Shown: positions 33,917-42,785 of the stretch, piece by piece
Layout of the letters: the number at the start of each line of letters is the position of its first letter
Numbering within the stretch: the first letter of the stretch is position 1
NCBI RefSeq assembly: GCF_002277815.1
Contig: NZ_NKJI01000013.1
Span: forward strand, 62,001-126,000
Source: Pseudomonas sp. ERMR1:02
Lineage (GTDB): Bacteria > Pseudomonadota > Gammaproteobacteria > Pseudomonadales > Pseudomonadaceae
DNA: 64,000 nt
Direction: 5' to 3'
Position numbers and translations under genes: made by a program
Notes under the pieces: model-generated
The model's database searches: none
Told to the model about the DNA's origin: nothing
The model's input: the letters and a program-made list of their open reading frames with translations, nothing else

Positions 33917-34255
33917 ATGAACATTCATACCCGACTGGCTTTTGCCGCATCCTTGCTGTTGTCGGGCTGTGCCTCCACGCCAAACGACCCGACACTGACT
34001 TTGCAGACGAAAAAGGCTCCCGCCGACTTTGCGCATTGCGTTTTACCTAAACTGCAGGAAGATTCGCTGCACGCGACCCTATCGGAAACCCAACGCAGTT
34101 ACCGGATCGTGGTTTCAAGCAAAGTCGCTGCAAACGATGTGCTCGAAGCCTACAAGGCGTCGGACGGCGGCAAGGTGTTCTTGTACGAGCGCACACTTCT
34201 GGCATCGACCTTCGGGCCTTCGCAACTCGAACGCGCTGCCCAGGAATGCCTGTAA
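33917..34255 (+). CDS. Small lipoprotein
   Basis: 112 residues with a lipoprotein signal: positively charged start, hydrophobic core, and lipobox LLSGCAS with Cys near residue 19. The mature part has no recognised domain and begins STPNDPTLTLQTKKAPADFAHCVLPKL. The Asp/Pro after Cys gives no clear inner-membrane retention signal (S at +2), so outer-membrane sorting is likely. It resembles small Pseudomonas lipoproteins of unknown function. It stands alone between repeats. Confidence 0.75.
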   Translation: MNIHTRLAFAASLLLSGCASTPNDPTLTLQTKKAPADFAHCVLPKLQEDSLHATLSETQRSYRIVVSSKVAANDVLEAYKASDGGKVFLYERTLLASTFGPSQLERAAQECL

Positions 34256-34274
34256 TCGACGAACAACGTGTAGC

Positions 34275-34414
34275 AGCTGTCGAGCCCCAGCGAGGCTGCG
34301 ACCGGCTTCTGCGAACAGAACGATCAGGCGATCCGCAGCCTGCTCGATCAGTCGGTGCAACTGCGCGATCAGGCCGGGTCGCTTAGCCAGCAACTGACGC
34401 AATTCAGGGATTGA
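34275..34414 (+). pseudogene. 3' remnant of an unidentified gene
   Basis: An open frame without start reads LSSPSEAATGFCEQNDQAIR, then SLLDQSVQLRDQAGSLSQQLTQFRD and a stop. The heptad pattern of the end resembles the tail of a chemotaxis receptor (…LNQQVARFR-type), but this is only a resemblance. No start or ribosome site is present, so it is treated as a leftover. Confidence 0.35.
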
Positions 34415-34427
34415 AATTGACCGCCTC

Positions 34428-34528
34428 TGTAGGAGCGATGCTTGCTCGCGATGGACGTCAACGATAACGCCTGCTGTCTGAATGACCGCGTTGTCTGGAC
34501 GTTTTTCGCGAGCAAGCATCGCTCCTAA
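34428..34528. repeat. REP pair
   Basis: Facing TGTAGGAGCGATGCTTGCTC units; the right unit ends CTCCTAAA instead of CTCCTACA. Confidence 0.87.
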
Positions 34529-34541
34529 AGGTTTAGCGCCT

Positions 34542-35092
34542 TCAGGTCTGCCAGCCGTTGATCACCGACGTCAAAATCTGCTTCGCCAACTCAGGCTTGT
34601 CCACCGCACGGGCGATGACCATGGCCCCTGCAATTGATGCAATGACCTGCTGCGCTTGCTGAAGTTTTCCTCCTGTGTTGCGCCTTCTACCAAGGGCATC
34701 AGTATTTCAATCAAGCGCTCGACGCCCTGGGTGAAAGACTGACTGACGCTTCCGCCAGTGCGGGCTACATCGACCGCCAGCGCCGGGATCGGGCAACCCT
34801 CGGTCCAGTTGTCCAGGTGCTTTTGGGTCAGATAACGCCCCACCATTTCCGGAATCGATTTGGCGTCTTGCCAGTTTCGTAGAGTGGTTTCGAACGTTCG
34901 GGTGACGGCCTCCGACGCCAGCTGTTCCTTGCCGCCGGGAAACTGCCCGTAAAACCCGCCGTGGGTCAGTCCGACCGAACGTGATAGCTCGCCGATCCCG
35001 ATCCCGTCGATGCCTTTTTCGCGGTACAGCCGGGACGCAGCCGTGAGGATGGCTTCTTTATTGGCTGCCGCCTTTTCTTTCGTGACTTTCAT
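34542..35092 (-). CDS. TetR-family regulator of the efflux operon (frameshifted)
   Basis: The N-terminal TetR helix-turn-helix reads AAANKEAILTAASRLYREKGIDGIGIGELSRSVGLTHGGFYGQFPGGKEQL. The C-terminal domain has GCPIPALAVDVAR. The frame breaks after TQEENF near 34660. Adding one base restores a tail of AQQVIASIAGAMVIARAVD and a stop at 34542, for 183 residues. It is divergent from mexE with 139 bases between, so it is the probable local repressor. P. aeruginosa mexEF-oprN is instead activated by the LysR-type MexT. The loss looks like a base-call deletion. Confidence 0.82.
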
Positions 35093-35176
35093 CAGATGCT
35101 CCTGTGGCCAGGTAAAGCCGGTCGTCGCCGAGAAGCTTGTAATGATTATGGTCGTAATATATTGTCGGCGCAATAC

Positions 35177-35190
35177 ATGATGATCGTCAT
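35177..35190. promoter_or_regulatory. Palindromic candidate operator upstream of mexE
   Basis: ATGATGATCGTCAT is a 14-bp near-palindrome in the TetR-mexE divergent region, 41 bases before mexE. Imperfect palindromes ATTATGGTCGTAAT and ATTGTCGGCGCAAT lie beside it. TetR binding is inferred. Confidence 0.45.
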
Positions 35191-35231
35191 TAATAGATGA
35201 CTTCCCCTAAACCGTCTGGCGGACACTACCC

Positions 35232-36488
35232 ATGGATCAGTCACTCAAAGCTTTTCGTTATCCGATTGCCGCATTGGCGCTCACGATGCTCACCGCTTGC
35301 GAACGTGCGCCCGTAGCCGCCAATGCTCCGGCGCGCCGCACGTCACGGTGGCAAAGGTTATCGAGCAGCCCATCACTGAGTGGGATGAGGTCACCGCGCG
35401 ACTTGAAGCTCCGGAAACCGTCGAGGTTCGCCCGCGTGTGTCGGGGCAGATCGAACAGGTCGCCTTTACCGATGGCGCGCTGGTGAAGAAGGGCGATCTG
35501 TTGTTCCAGATCGATCCACGGCCGTTCGAACACGAAGTGCATCGTTTCGAAGCCCAGCTGCAACAAGCCCGGGCCACGCTGGTTCGCACCACCAATGAAG
35601 CGCAACGCGGGCAGCGCTTGCTCGGCAGCAACGCGATTTCCGCCGAGCTCGCCGACACCCGCACGACCACCGCGCAAGAAGCCAAGGCCGGCGTCGATGC
35701 CATCCAGGCGCAGCTCGATCTGGCACGCCTGAACCTGAGCTTCACCCGCGTCACCGCGCCGATCACCGGCCGAGTCAGCCGCGCTGAAATCACCGCCGGC
35801 AACATCGTCACCGCCGACACCACGGCGCTGACCAGCGTGGTCTCCACCGACAAGGTCTACGCCTACTTCGATGCCGACGAGCGCCTGTTCCTCAAATACA
35901 ACCAGCTCTCACGCCAGGGCCAGCGCGGCCAGACCACGCCTGTGTACATGGGCCTGTCGAACGAGGAGGGCAACAGTCACCTGGGGCAGATGAACTTCGT
36001 CGACAACCGGGTCAATCCCAAGACCGGCACCATTCGCGGCCGCGCGGTGTTCGACAACGCCGACGGCCAATACACCCCGGGTTTGTATGCGCGCTTGAAA
36101 CTGGTGGGCAGCGCCGGCTATGCCGGTCTGCTAATCAAGGACGAAGCGGTGGCACCGATCTGGGCAAGAAGTTCGTGCTAGTGGTCGATCAGGACAACAA
36201 GGCGGTGTACCGCAGCGTCGATCTGGGACCGAAGCTTGAAGGCCTGCGCATCGTGCGCAGTGGCCTGCAGAAAGAGGACCGCATCGTCATCAATGGTCTG
36301 CAACGGGTCCGTCCCGGCGCCGTGGTCGCCCGCAGGATGCACCCATGGCCGATCCGGATACCGTCGCGACTCTGACCCGCCAGCGGCAGGCGATCGAGGC
36401 CGGCAATCAACCGGCAATCCAGGCCCCGGCCTCCGTGAAATCACCCGCGCTGGTGAAAACGGATGCTGCGATTACACCTCGCGGATAA
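35232..36488 (+). CDS. mexE: RND efflux periplasmic adaptor MexE (three single-base losses)
   Basis: A lipoprotein adaptor linking the MexF pump to the OprN channel. The signal ends in the lipobox LTACER. The barrel-sandwich and coiled-coil parts read VRPRVSGQIEQVAFTDGALVKKGDLLFQIDPRPFE and SNAISAELADTRTTTAQEAKA. The frame is broken near 35333 (expected AANAPAPPHVTVAKVIEQP), near 36151 (expected DEAVGTDLGKKFVLVV) and near 36330 (expected GAVVAPQDAP). Each needs one added G or C. The repaired protein is 419 residues and ends ITPRG, matching remembered P. aeruginosa MexE closely. Sequencing deletions are the likely cause. Confidence 0.88.
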
Positions 36489-36500
36489 GGGAGCACCGAC

Positions 36501-39500
36501 ATGAAATTCTCTCAGTTCTTTATCACGCGACCGATATTCGCAGCAGTGCTGTCGCTGCTGATCCTGATCGCCGGCGCCATCTCGCTGTTCCAACTGCCGA
36601 TCAGCGAATACCCCGAAGTGGTTCCACCCACCGTAGTGGTTCACGCCAACTATCCGGGGGCCAACCCCAAGGTCATCGGCGAGACCGTGGCCGCGCCGCT
36701 GGAACAGGCGATCACTGGCGTCGAAAACATGTTGTACATGTCTTCGCAGTCGACGGCGGATGGCCGCTTGACCCTCACCGTGACCTTCGCTTTGGGCACC
36801 GATCTGGATAACGCTCAGGTCCAGGTTCAAAACCGTGTGACCCGCACCGAGCCCAAACTGCCGGAAGAAGTCACGCGCATCGGCATCACCGTCGACAAGG
36901 CTTCACCCGAGCTGACGATGGTTGTGCACTTGACCTCGCCTGAAAAGCGCTACGACATGCTGTACCTGTCCAATTACGCGATCCTCAACGTCAAGGATGA
37001 GCTGACTCGCCTGAACGGTATCGGGGACGTAAAGATGTTCGGCATCGGCGACTACTCGCTGCGTATCTGGCTCGATCCGAACAAGACCGCTTCACGCAAC
37101 CTGACCGCGACAGATGTAGTCAACGCGGTGCGTGAACAGAACCGTCAGGTCGCAGCCGGGCAATTGGGTTCGCCCCTGCGCCCAATGCCACCAGCTTTCA
37201 GATGTCGATCAACTCCCAGGGTCGCCTGGTCAGCGAAGAAGAGTTTGAAAACGTGATCGTGCGCAGTGGCCCGGACGGCGAGATCACTCGCCTCAAAGAC
37301 ATTGCCCGGATTGAACTGGGTTCTAATCAATACGCCTTGCGCGCCTTGCTCAACAACCAGGAAGCGGTGGCGATGCCGATCTTCCAGCGCCCCGGCTCCA
37401 ATGCGATCGACGTCTCCGACCAGGTAAGAGAGACGATGGCCAGGCTCAAGAAGAACTTCCCGCAAGGCATGGATTACGAGATCGTCTACGACCCGACCAT
37501 CTTCGTTCGCAGTTCGATTGAAGCGGTGGTGCACACGCTGTTCGAAGCACTGATTCTGGTAGTGCTGGTGGTGATCCTGTTCCTGCAAACCTGGCGCGCC
37601 TCGATCATTCCGTTGGTGGCGGTGCCGGTGTCGCTGATCGGTACGTTTGCCGTGATGCACCTGTTCGGCTTCTCGCTGAATGCCTTGTCGCTGTTCGGTC
37701 TGGTACTGGCGATCGGCATCGTCGTCGACGATGCGATCGTGGTGGTGGAGAACGTCGAGCGAAACATCGAATCCGGACTGGAGCCGGTCGAGGCGACCAA
37801 GAAAGCCATGGGCGAGGTGACCGGCCCGATCATCGCCACGGCGTTGGTGCTGTGTGCGGTGTTCGTGCCGGCGGCGTTCATCTCCGGCCTGACAGGACAG
37901 TTCTATAAACAGTTCGCGTTAACCATTGCCATCTCCACGGTGATCTCGGCATTCAACTCCCTGACCTTGTCGCCAGCTTTGGCGGCGGTGTTGCTCAAGG
38001 CCCATGGCGCGCCAAAAGATCGTTTCTCCAAAGTGCTTGATCGCATGCTGGGCGGCTGGCTGTTCAAGCCGTTCAACCGTTTCTTCGAAAAGGCCAGCCA
38101 TGGCTATGTGGTTGGCGTGGGCAAGATCATTCGGGGCAGCAGCGTGGCCTTGCTGGTCTATGCCGGGCTGATCGCCATGACCTACATAGGCTTCAGCACC
38201 ACGCCGACCGGCTTCGTGCCGACCCAGGACAAAAAGTACCTGGTGACCTTTGCCCAGTTGCCGGATGCCGCGAGTCTTGATCGCACCGAATCGGTGATCC
38301 GCCGCATGAGCACCATCGCCATGAACGAGCCGGGTTTCGACAGCGCCGTGGCATTCCCCGGGCTGTCGATTAACGGCTTCACCAACAGCCCGAACGCCGG
38401 CATTGCCTTCATCGGCTTGCGCCCATTCGACGAGCGCAAAGACCCAAGCCTGTCCGCCGGGGCAATTTCCGCCTCGCTCAACGCTAAGTTCGGTGGCATT
38501 CAGGACGCCTACATTGCCGTGTTCCCGCCACCACCGGTGCAGGGCCTGGGAACCATCGGCGGCTTCCGTCTGCAGATCGAAGACCGGGGCAACCTGGGGT
38601 ATGACGAGCTTTATAAAGAGACGATGAACATCATCGACAAGAGTCGCAGCGTGCCGGAACTGACCCACCTGTTTACCAGCTACACCGTTAACGTGCCGCA
38701 GGTCGAAGCCGCTATTGACCGGGAAAAAGCCAAGACTCACGGCGTGAAGATCAACGATATTTTCGACACTTTGCAGGTGTACCTGGGCTCGCTTTATGCC
38801 AACGACTTCAACCGTTTTGGCCGGACCTATCAGGTCAATGTGCAGGCCGAGCAACAGTTCCGCCAGGAGCCGGAGCAGATCGGTCAGTTGAAGGTGCGCA
38901 ATGACCGCGGCGAGATGATTCCGCTGGCGACCTTCGTCAAGGTCAGCCCGACGTCAGGCCCTGATCGGGTCTCGCACTACAACGGTTTCCTCACTGCAGA
39001 AATCAACGGCAGCGCAGCCCCCGGCTATAGCTCTGGCCAGGCCCAGGCCGCCATTGAAAAACTGCTGAAAGAGGAACTGCCCAACGGCATGACCTACGAG
39101 TGGACCGATCTTACCTACCAGCAAATTCTGTCCGGCAATACTGCGTTGCTGGTGTTCCCGCTCTGCGTGCTGTTGGCTTTCCTGGTGCTGGCGGCGTTGT
39201 ACGAGAGTTGGAGCCTGCCGCTGGCGGTGATCCTGATCGTACCGATGACCCTGTTGTCGGCGATTGCCGGGGTGATCATTTCCAAGGGCGACAACAACAT
39301 CTTCACCCAGATCGGCCTGATCGTTCTGGTCGGCCTGGCCTGCAAAAACGCGATCCTGATCGTCGAGTTCGCCAAGGACAAACAGGACCAGGGCCTGTCG
39401 CCGCTGGACGCCGTACTGGAGGCTTGCCGCATGCGTCTGCGGCCGATCCTGATGACCTCGTTCGCTTTCATCATGGGCGTGATCCCGCTGGTGACGTCCA

Positions 39501-39679
39501 GCGGCGCAGGTTCCGAGATGCGCCGGGCCATGGGCGTGGCGGTGTTCTCCGGGATGCTCGGCGTGACCTTCTTCGGCCTGCTGCTGACACCGGTGTTCTT
39601 CGTTCTGATTCGCCGCTATATCGAACGCAAGCATGCTCGCAAGCAAACCCACGCGCTGAACCTGGAGGTGCAACCATGA
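36501..39679 (+). CDS. mexF: RND efflux pump MexF (frameshifted)
   Basis: A trimeric inner-membrane drug/proton antiporter of the HAE1 family. The start MKFSQFFITRPIFAAVLSLL and the block EYPEVVPPTVVVHANYPGAN are almost those of P. aeruginosa MexF. The transmembrane-4 proton relay is in GIVVDDAIVVVENVERN. The frame breaks at CCCC, 37173-37176 (written GSPLRPMPP, expected GSPPAPNATSF). One added C gives 1,059 residues. It begins 12 bases after mexE and overlaps oprN by ATGA. Typical substrates of the family are chloramphenicol, fluoroquinolones and trimethoprim. Confidence 0.93.
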
Positions 39680-41094
39680 ACGCTCTGAAGCTCTTTTTAC
39701 CCAGCCTTCTGGTGACCGCGCTGGCCGCCTGCACGGTGGGGCCGGACTACAAGACACCGGACACCGCGCCTGCGCATATCACCTCGATTCAGTCAGCCAA
39801 GTACGATCAGTCGCGATTCGAAACGGTGTGGTGGCAGCAATTCGACGACCCCACGCTGAACCAATTGGTCAGCAAATCCCTTCAGGGCAACCGCGATCTG
39901 CGCGTGGCGTTTGCCCGCTGGAAAGCCGCACGGGCTATTCGCGACGACATCAGCAACGACAACCTGCCGGTGGTCACCAGTCGCGTCAGCAGTCTGCAAG
40001 GTAAATCGCAGGTACCGGGCCTGACCGAGAGTCGGGTGAATACCGAGCGCTATGATCTGGGGCTGGACATGGCTTGGGAAATCGACCTGTTCGGACGTAT
40101 TCAGCGTGCGCTTGAGTCGAGCGACGCCCGGGAAGGCGCGGCGGCGGCGGATCTGTATCAGCTGCGGGTGACGATGATTGCAGAGTTGGTCGATGCCTAT
40201 GGGCAACTGCGAGGTGCACAACTGCGGGAAAAAATCGCCCTGGCCAACCTGAAGAATCAGAACGATTCACGCAGCGTGACGGTTAGTCTGCGCGATGCCG
40301 GCGTTGGCAACGAACTCGATGTAGTGCGCGCCGACGCGCGTCTGGCCGCTGTCGAAGCGAGCGTGCCGCAACTGCAAGCGGAACAGGTCCGGCAGAAAAA
40401 CCGCATTGCTACTTTGCTCGGTGAGCGTGCGGACCAATTGAGCGTGTCATTGAGCCCGGCGGACCTGCCGGCCATCGCCAAGGCGCTGCCAATCGGTGAT
40501 CCTGCCGAACTGCTGCGCCGGCGCCCCGATGTGTTGGCGGCGGAACGCAGACTCGCCGCCGCTACAGCGGACGTCGGCGTGGCCACCGCCGACCTGTTTC
40601 CCCGGGTCAGCCTGAGCGGTTTCCTTGGCTTCACCGCCGGACGCGGTTCGCAAATCGGCTCCGCCGCAGCCAGAGCCTGGAGCCTTGGCCCGAGCATTAC
40701 CTGGGCAGCGTTTGATCTGGGTAGCGTGCGAGCACGCATTCGTGGCGCGGATGCAGACGCCGAAGGCGCCTTGGCCACCTATGAACAGCAAGTGCTGCTG
40801 GCGTTGGAAGAGTCGGAGAATGCGTTTAGTGATTATGGGAAACGGCAGCAGAGGTTGCTGTCGTTGATCAAGCAAAGTGAGTCGAGCAGGGCGGCGGCTG
40901 ATCTGGCGGGTATCCAATACAAGGCAGGATCGGTTGATTATCTGGTGTTGCTCGATGCCGAGCGGGAGCGGTTGAATGCGGAGGATGCGCAGGCCCAAGG
41001 TGAAATCGATCAATACCGGGGCATCGTCGCAATCTATAAGGCGTTGGGAGGAGGGTGGGACAGCGGTGGCAACAAGGTTGCGGCCAGGAACTGA
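39676..41094 (+). CDS. oprN: Outer-membrane efflux channel OprN
   Basis: A 472-residue TolC-family lipoprotein channel (NodT subfamily). The lipobox is TALAACTVGPDY, followed by the usual VGPDYKTPD. The repeated helical hairpins include RDLRVAFARWKAARAIRDD, YDLGLDMAWEIDLFGR and EIDQYRGIVAIYKALGGGW. The start overlaps the mexF stop as ATGA. It completes the tripartite pump. Its last ~55 bases are repeated at 42490-42545. Confidence 0.94.
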   Translation: MNALKLFLPSLLVTALAACTVGPDYKTPDTAPAHITSIQSAKYDQSRFETVWWQQFDDPTLNQLVSKSLQGNRDLRVAFARWKAARAIRDDISNDNLPVVTSRVSSLQGKSQVPGLTESRVNTERYDLGLDMAWEIDLFGRIQRALESSDAREGAAAADLYQLRVTMIAELVDAYGQLRGAQLREKIALANLKNQNDSRSVTVSLRDAGVGNELDVVRADARLAAVEASVPQLQAEQVRQKNRIATLLGERADQLSVSLSPADLPAIAKALPIGDPAELLRRRPDVLAAERRLAAATADVGVATADLFPRVSLSGFLGFTAGRGSQIGSAAARAWSLGPSITWAAFDLGSVRARIRGADADAEGALATYEQQVLLALEESENAFSDYGKRQQRLLSLIKQSESSRAAADLAGIQYKAGSVDYLVLLDAERERLNAEDAQAQGEIDQYRGIVAIYKALGGGWDSGGNKVAARN

Positions 41095-41195
41095 GGCCGA
41101 ACGATACATTGATTTAATGTAGGAGCGAGCATGCTCGCGAAAACCAACGGGCGCCGCTGGGCATCTGGTTTTGCGCGTTATCGTTCAATATCTTC
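41043..41195. repeat. Direct repeat, left copy (oprN tail plus REP start)
   Basis: TTGGGAGGAGGGTGGGACAG through the oprN stop, then a REP unit and CGCCGCTGGGCATCTGGTTTT, recurs at 42490-42685. The right copy has a different ~65-base stretch between stop codon and REP. Confidence 0.8.
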
Positions 41196-41216
41196 GCGAG
41201 CGAGCTCGCTCCTACA
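41118..41216. repeat. REP pair after oprN
   Basis: Facing TGTAGGAGCGAGCATGCTCG units downstream of the oprN stop. Confidence 0.9.
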
Positions 41217-41405
41217 ATCTGTTTTAAACGTCTTTTGCAGTGCGTGTTTAAGCGCCCTCAAGATCATTTCCTGAAAGCCACAAAACCTTGCGCCGTTGCC
41301 TACCGTTACGCCAGAATCCGCCGGCTTGTGCGCCTTGGGGCCGCTCGGTAACTTGATTCGTGTCACTGCCCATCAGTGATCGGGTTTCGCAGCCTGGTAA
41401 TCTCT

Positions 41406-41590
41406 AGACGCACAACGTCTCCCATCCGTGAGCAGACTCTTCGTTAGGTCTGTCACTCATGTCATGGCGGCTGTGCGTGGGAGACCTTAGGGTCTGCCGG
41501 GTTCCTAGAGTCCTGGTCTGCGAACCCGCGTACAGTTGCCACCTTATTTTCGTTTCGCAGCGAATGGTGGCAGCTCCATCTCTCTAGGAG
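41406..41590 (+). ncRNA. Structured leader RNA with alternative helices
   Basis: Plus-strand hairpins in order: AGACG/CGTCT (41406-41420) and GTGAgCAGAC/GTCTGtCAC (about 41428-41455). Next is a three-way junction closed by GGCGGCUGUGCG (41466-41477) with CGUACAGUUGCC (41529-41540), enclosing AGACC/GGUCU (41482-41495) and CGGGUU/AACCCG (41498-41528). The closing stem uses several G-U pairs, so the structure is meant as plus-strand RNA. GUUGCCACC (41535-41543) can instead pair with GGUGGCAGC (41566-41574), just before AGGAG at 41586. Two exclusive folds next to a ribosome site suggest a regulatory leader. No known Rfam family is recognised. Confidence 0.6.
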
Positions 41591-41605
41591 TTTACAATAT
41601 TTACC

Positions 41606-41803
41606 GTGGACCCAGAACTCACGACCGAATCCCTGATGGTTTATCTGGTCGAAACGCTGGCCTCGGTCGATGTGATGGTTCATCAGTTGGTGGATCTTCT
41701 GGACGGTGGATCGCGCAATGCGCTGCTGGGGATTTCCAACAGTGTGATGCTGGCGGAGATCACAGCGAATCGGGTGCTGGATCAGATTGATCCTGTTGAG
41801 TAG
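41606..41803 (+). CDS. Shortened DUF6124-type protein
   Basis: The 65-residue frame DPELTTESLMVYLVETLASVD, then LLDGGSRNALLGISNSVMLAEITANRVLD, is the C-terminal half of DUF6124 proteins. These small helical Pseudomonas proteins of unknown function usually run to about 110-120 residues. The GTG at 41606 is 15 bases after AGGAG. An ATA at 41597, 6 bases after it, would read IFTVDPE and sits where family ATG starts lie, so the true start may be non-canonical or mutated. The N-terminal half is missing. The structured leader precedes it. Confidence 0.6.
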   Translation: MDPELTTESLMVYLVETLASVDVMVHQLVDLLDGGSRNALLGISNSVMLAEITANRVLDQIDPVE

Positions 41804-41810
41804 GTAAAAG

Positions 41811-41852
41811 GGACATCCATTAGTCTGTTTGGAAATCGGCTAATGGGTGTCC
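41811..41852 (+). terminator. Hairpin after the DUF6124 gene
   Basis: GGACATCCATTAG (41811-41823) pairs with CTAATGGGTGTCC (41840-41852), 13 bp with one G-U. No T run follows, so its termination strength is doubtful. The rest of 41853-42063 shows nothing clear. Confidence 0.5.
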
Positions 41853-42063
41853 TCGTTGCTCCACGCTCCAGCGGTCTGTAGGAATCGGCTTCGTTGCGTT
41901 GCAGAAATTTCCTAATCGCACCAGATGTCCCAGCCGTTGGGATTGCTGGAGGTAAGCGTTCCGCCGTCTTATTCGTCGTCGCTCCAATTTTCGCTCTGCT
42001 CAGTGCATTTGCCGCGAGGAGAGGGAGGGGCAATTTGATCAGATGACAATAAGGACGTCGCAA

Positions 42064-42330
42064 ATGAAAGCATCTCTGCACCCTTTGTATACCAACGAAG
42101 TCTCACCAGAATTTCTCCGCAGTCTGGACAACTTGCTCGATGCCAAGACGGCGGGGATCGCCACTACAGCAGGCCACGAGAGTATTCATCTGGCGCTGAT
42201 CGGTAGTCGCCTGCGCAATGGCGACGAGATCATTCATACATTGCAAGGCGGTGTCTTGTACGTGGTGGGTGAAGGTGTACCCCTGGCAGATGATTTTCTG
42301 CCCTCCAACGAGGGAGGCGAAAACCAATGA
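42064..42330 (+). CDS. Hypothetical protein
   Basis: 88 residues, not recognised. The sequence is acidic and soluble (LHPLYTNEVSPEFLRSLDNLLDAKTAG, then GGVLYVVGEGVPLADDFLPSNEGGENQ). AAGGA lies 9 bases before the ATG at 42064; an upstream in-frame ATG at 42043 lacks a ribosome site. It is in the same orientation as the DUF6124-type gene and inside the duplicated segment, so it may belong with it. Confidence 0.55.
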   Translation: MKASLHPLYTNEVSPEFLRSLDNLLDAKTAGIATTAGHESIHLALIGSRLRNGDEIIHTLQGGVLYVVGEGVPLADDFLPSNEGGENQ

Positions 42331-42401
42331 CCAATGGGTATTTCATTGGCCTGCATGACAGAGCGAAAAGGGGACGCGAAAAGGTGCGAAAAGTGCGAAA
42401 A

Positions 42402-42448
42402 GGGGACGAATCTATTTATTCTTTGGAGCAAAGAAATAAATCCGTGCC
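42402..42448. repeat. AT-rich imperfect palindrome with GCGAAAA repeats
   Basis: GGGACGAATCTATTTATTC faces GAAATAAATCCGTGCCC around TTTGGAGCAAA. It is preceded by four GCGAAAA repeats (42362-42400). A related GGGGGACGGATCTATTTT is at 43850. It resembles the GGGGACAGATTTATTT boxes often seen near REP-associated transposases; no such gene is present here. Confidence 0.5.
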
Positions 42449-42489
42449 CATTTTTCTGTCTCCATTTTTCCACATTTTTTAAAATAAAT

Positions 42490-42685
42490 TTGTTGGGAGG
42501 AGGGTGGGACAGCGGTGGCAACAAGGTTGCGGCCAAGAACTGAGGTCTGACGATTTCAAGGGCCTGTCGGAGAGGTTGGCTGCCAACTATTGGGTCGCGT
42601 TGCCGCTTTCTGTAGGAGCGAGCCTGCTCGCGAAAAACCAACAGACGCCGCTGGGTATCTGGTTTTACGCGTGATCGTTCAAGAC
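42490..42685. repeat. Direct repeat, right copy (duplicated oprN tail plus REP unit)
   Basis: The stretch encodes GGGWDSGGNKVAAKN and a stop, the oprN C-terminus with one change (R to K). It is followed by a REP unit at 42611 and the same CGCCGCTGGGTATCTGGTTTT. It marks the far end of a ~1.4 kb segment that lies between the two copies. Confidence 0.8.
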
Positions 42686-42785
42686 CGCAATTAATTGTAT
42701 GAGGATGTTTGCAATCTCTATGTATCGCAATAAATCGATGTACCCTCCCGGCTACTTTTATTTATTGTAATACATAAGGATTTTT

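Noticed and set aside
42490..42545. Short frame ending like OprN
   Set aside because: It is only the duplicated oprN tail. The 69-residue frame leading into it starts in AT-rich palindromic DNA and is not a gene.
42660..42785. Possible HrpL-type promoter before the ankyrin-like gene
   Set aside because: No GGAAC...CCAC box was found, so a type III secretion link is not supported by the promoter.
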